Source: Hyphomicrobiales bacterium (GTDB lineage: Bacteria > Pseudomonadota > Alphaproteobacteria > Rhizobiales > Xanthobacteraceae). From it: a DNA stretch of 7,920 nt. The position numbers and the translations under genes were made by a program. Numbering within the stretch: the first letter of the stretch is position 1; each line of letters opens with the position of its first letter. The stretch covers positions 1 through 7,920 of the forward strand of contig JACQTM010000269.1 in the NCBI GenBank assembly GCA_016210825.1. Reading direction: 5' to 3'. Below the pieces are notes generated by a model. The model was given only the letters and a program-made list of their open reading frames with translations, was not told where the DNA came from and did not search any database. This document shows positions 5,937-7,920 of the stretch, one piece after another.

Positions 5937-7091
5937 ATGCGGTCCCTCGACGAATTCGCGGCCGGGAAACTGGCGGATCTGGAGCAAGCGGACTTGCGCC
6001 GGACCCTAGTCGAGACGACGCGGGAGGATGGTATTTGGGTCAACCGCGACGGGCGCCGCCTGCTCTCGTTCTCCTGCAACGATTATCTCAACCTAACGCA
6101 GCATCCGGCCGTCAAAGAAGCAGCCGTTGCCGCGATCGAGCGCTACGGCATTGGCGCCGGCGCTTCGCGCCTCGTTACCGGCAACCACCCGCTGTTGTCT
6201 CAGCTCGAGGCAAGGCTCGCGCGCCTGAAGGACACGGAAGCCGCGTGTGTGTTCGGATCCGGCTACCTCGCCAATACCGGGATCATCCCGGCGTTGATCG
6301 GACATGGCGGCCTCGTGCTCATCGACGAATTGGCCCATGCATGCCTGTGGGCCGGCGCGCAACTTTCGCGCGGAGCGGTGGTCCGCTTCCGGCACAACGA
6401 TGTCGCGCATCTCGATGCCCTGCTCACCGTGCATCGCGGCTGCCACGACCACGTCCTGGTCGTTACCGACGGCGTCTTCTCCATGGATGGCGATCTCGCT
6501 CCCCTGCCCGCGCTGGCCGCGGTCGCCAAGCGCCACGATGCCTGGCTGTTGACCGACGACGCCCATGGCATCGGTGTGCTCGGGGCTGGGCGCGGTTCGA
6601 CCTATGCCGCCGGCAGCCGCGCCGAGGTGCCATTGCAAATGGGGACCTTGTCGAAAGCGATCGGCGCTTATGGCGGCTATCTCTGCGCATCGTCAGCAGT
6701 CATTGACCTCATCCGCAATCGCGCGCGCACCCTAATCTACTCCACCGCGCTCCCCCCCGCGATGGCAGCAGCCGCCATTGCCGCGCTCGATCTCATCGAG
6801 CGCGAGCCCGATTACGCGGCGCTGCCGCTCGCCAAGGCGCGGCATTTCACGCGATTGACCAACCTGCCCGAGGCGCAAAGCCCAATCGTCCCGATTGTAA
6901 TTGGCGAAGCCACCGCGGCGTTGCGGGCGGCGAAACTCCTCGCCGACGACGGGTTCCTTGTTGTTGCCATCCGTCCGCCTACGGTGCCGGAAGGCACATC
7001 ACGGCTGCGCCTCGCATTCACCGCGCAGCATCCCGATGCGGAAGTGGAACGGCTGGCTCAACTCGTCCGCAGCAAGATCCTGGCGCATTGA
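5937..7091 (+). CDS. bioF: 8-amino-7-oxononanoate synthase BioF
   Basis: BioF is the PLP enzyme that condenses L-alanine with pimeloyl-ACP (or pimeloyl-CoA) to give KAPA, the first dedicated step of biotin ring assembly. The product has 384 residues, the same as E. coli BioF. Motifs of the alpha-oxoamine synthase family are present: SCNDYLNL (46-53), GAGASRLVTGNH (73-84), GSGYLANTG (107-115), ELAHACLW with the PLP-stacking H134, DDAHGIGVLG (207-216), TLSKAIGAYGGY with Schiff-base lysine K240, YSTALPP (268-274) and a C-terminal IRPPTVPEGTSRLRL block. The ATG at 5937 follows GGAG at five bases and gives the family-standard N-terminus. The frame is open 486 bp further upstream, antisense to bioA, but that extension has no family match. 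bioD starts three bases after its stop, so the two are almost surely co-transcribed. Confidence 0.97.
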   Translation: MRSLDEFAAGKLADLEQADLRRTLVETTREDGIWVNRDGRRLLSFSCNDYLNLTQHPAVKEAAVAAIERYGIGAGASRLVTGNHPLLSQLEARLARLKDTEAACVFGSGYLANTGIIPALIGHGGLVLIDELAHACLWAGAQLSRGAVVRFRHNDVAHLDALLTVHRGCHDHVLVVTDGVFSMDGDLAPLPALAAVAKRHDAWLLTDDAHGIGVLGAGRGSTYAAGSRAEVPLQMGTLSKAIGAYGGYLCASSAVIDLIRNRARTLIYSTALPPAMAAAAIAALDLIEREPDYAALPLAKARHFTRLTNLPEAQSPIVPIVIGEATAALRAAKLLADDGFLVVAIRPPTVPEGTSRLRLAFTAQHPDAEVERLAQLVRSKILAH

Positions 7092-7094
7092 GTC

Positions 7095-7775
7095 GTGGCC
7101 GCGATTTTCGTCACCGCGACAGGCACCGATATCGGCAAAACCTTTGTTACTGCCGGATTGATCCGGCATCTGCACGCGCGTGGCCGTCGTGTCGATGCTT
7201 GCAAGCCCGTGGTCAGCGGCTTCGACCCGGCCGATGCAACGGCGAGCGATCTTGGCATCCTGCTGGCCGCGCTGGGCCGCGGGACCAGTGGCGATGAAAT
7301 TGCGCGCATCTCACCCTGGCGTTTTCGTGCTCCGCTTTCGCCGGACATGGCAGCATTGTGCGAAAACCGGTCAATCGATTTCGACGCACTTGTTGAATTT
7401 TCATATGCGGCGATTGCGGCAAACGACGATGGAACTACCTTCATCGAAGGCATCGGCGGCATCATGGTGCCGCTCGATCAGCGCCACACCGTGCTCGACT
7501 GGATGACGGCGCTACATGTCCCCATCCTGCTGGTCGCCGGCAGTTATCTCGGTGCCATCAGCCATGTGCTAACGTGTCTCGAAGTCCTCACGCGGCGCGG
7601 CCTGAGCGTGGCGGCTGTCGCGATCAGCGAGTCGCCAGCAAGCAGCGTTACGCTCGATGATACCGCAGCTACGGTCGCGCGCTTTTCCAATCCGATATCG
7701 GTGATCGCCATTCCACGATTGCCAAAAGGCGAATTCGCGCATCCCGTTTTCGGTCGCCTTGCCGCGCTACTCTGA
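7095..7775 (+). CDS. bioD: Dethiobiotin synthetase BioD
   Basis: BioD closes the ureido ring of DAPA with CO2 and a nucleoside triphosphate to make dethiobiotin, the substrate of BioB. The product has 226 residues, near the usual 220-240. The P-loop GTDIGKT (10-16, K15) and CKPVVSG with K37 and S41 match the catalytic positions of the family. EGIGGIMVPL (118-127) is the EGAGG loop with Ile for Ala, and VAGSYLGAISH (147-157) is the later family block. The usual GWVAN segment, whose Asn contacts the adenine base, reads AVAIS here (S178). The start is GTG, three bases after the bioF stop and without a clear ribosome binding site, consistent with translation coupled to bioF. No terminator hairpin is visible in the 15-bp gap before the convergent gene. 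Confidence 0.95.
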   Translation: MAAIFVTATGTDIGKTFVTAGLIRHLHARGRRVDACKPVVSGFDPADATASDLGILLAALGRGTSGDEIARISPWRFRAPLSPDMAALCENRSIDFDALVEFSYAAIAANDDGTTFIEGIGGIMVPLDQRHTVLDWMTALHVPILLVAGSYLGAISHVLTCLEVLTRRGLSVAAVAISESPASSVTLDDTAATVARFSNPISVIAIPRLPKGEFAHPVFGRLAALL

Positions 7776-7790
7776 CTTTGCAGCGTGGCA

Positions 7791-7920
7791 TCACGAGCCG
7801 CCGCGCGTCCATTCGAAGCGGACCGCCGTCTCGGCCATGGCGACGACGTTAATCGCGGAATGCATCATGATAGTGAGCAAGGTTGAGCCGGTAAGCCAGC
7901 GCATCCAGCCGAGCAGCAAG
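7791..7920 (-). CDS. CPBP/CAAX-type intramembrane protease, C-terminal fragment
   Basis: The minus strand is open from the window edge to a TGA at 7791-7793, giving the last 42 residues of a protein that continues beyond the window. The fragment reads as a short loop (LLLGWMRWLTGS), a hydrophobic segment and HSAIN, followed by a basic tail. A glycine-tryptophan loop before a membrane helix with HxxxN is typical of the last conserved motif of CPBP (CAAX protease and bacteriocin-processing, or ABI) glutamic intramembrane proteases, where this His and Asn are part of the active site. The family call rests on this short stretch only. It converges on bioD with a 15-bp gap; substrate and role are unknown. 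Confidence 0.6.
   Translation of the reverse strand, partial: LLLGWMRWLTGSTLLTIMMHSAINVVAMAETAVRFEWTRGGS

Overview
The window looks like a GC-rich chromosomal segment of an alphaproteobacterium, probably of the Hyphomicrobiales (Rhizobiales). This is an inference from the style of RimO, BioF and BioD, from the secreted YkuD protein and from base composition; no rRNA or marker gene fixes the taxon. No insertion sequence, integrase, CRISPR array or phage gene is visible, and the ordinary gene content does not suggest a mobile island.

Layout. A complete tRNA-Ser(UGA) opens the window (56-145). Next come four exported proteins. A small secreted L,D-transpeptidase (+, 254-766) converges on a secreted protein of unknown function (-, 867-1568), whose C-terminal NCNSF motif and upstream His resemble permuted papain-like (PPPDE/LRAT-type) enzymes. 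A 37-residue lipoprotein with a tandem YGKAP repeat (-, 1710-1823) follows, with its own terminator and a candidate promoter carrying a perfect palindrome. The fourth is a lipoprotein that joins an alpha/beta-hydrolase domain to a LysM domain (-, 2100-3020). The first and fourth point to peptidoglycan; any shared role for the four is only a guess from adjacency.

The second half is housekeeping metabolism. rimO (+, 3244-4566), the methylthiotransferase for ribosomal protein S12, converges on bioA (-, 4563-5852), and the two share one CTAG that supplies both stop codons. bioA is divergent from a bioF-bioD pair (+, 5937-7091 and 7095-7775) across 84 bp. BioF makes 7-keto-8-aminopelargonate (KAPA), BioA converts it to 7,8-diaminopelargonate (DAPA), and BioD closes the ureido ring to give dethiobiotin. 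bioB, which would complete biotin synthesis, is not in the window. The right edge holds the C-terminus of a CPBP/CAAX-type membrane protease on the minus strand, convergent with bioD.

No clear new multi-gene system is present. The best leads are the NCNSF-motif protein, the hydrolase-LysM lipoprotein, and the small lipoprotein with its palindromic promoter.
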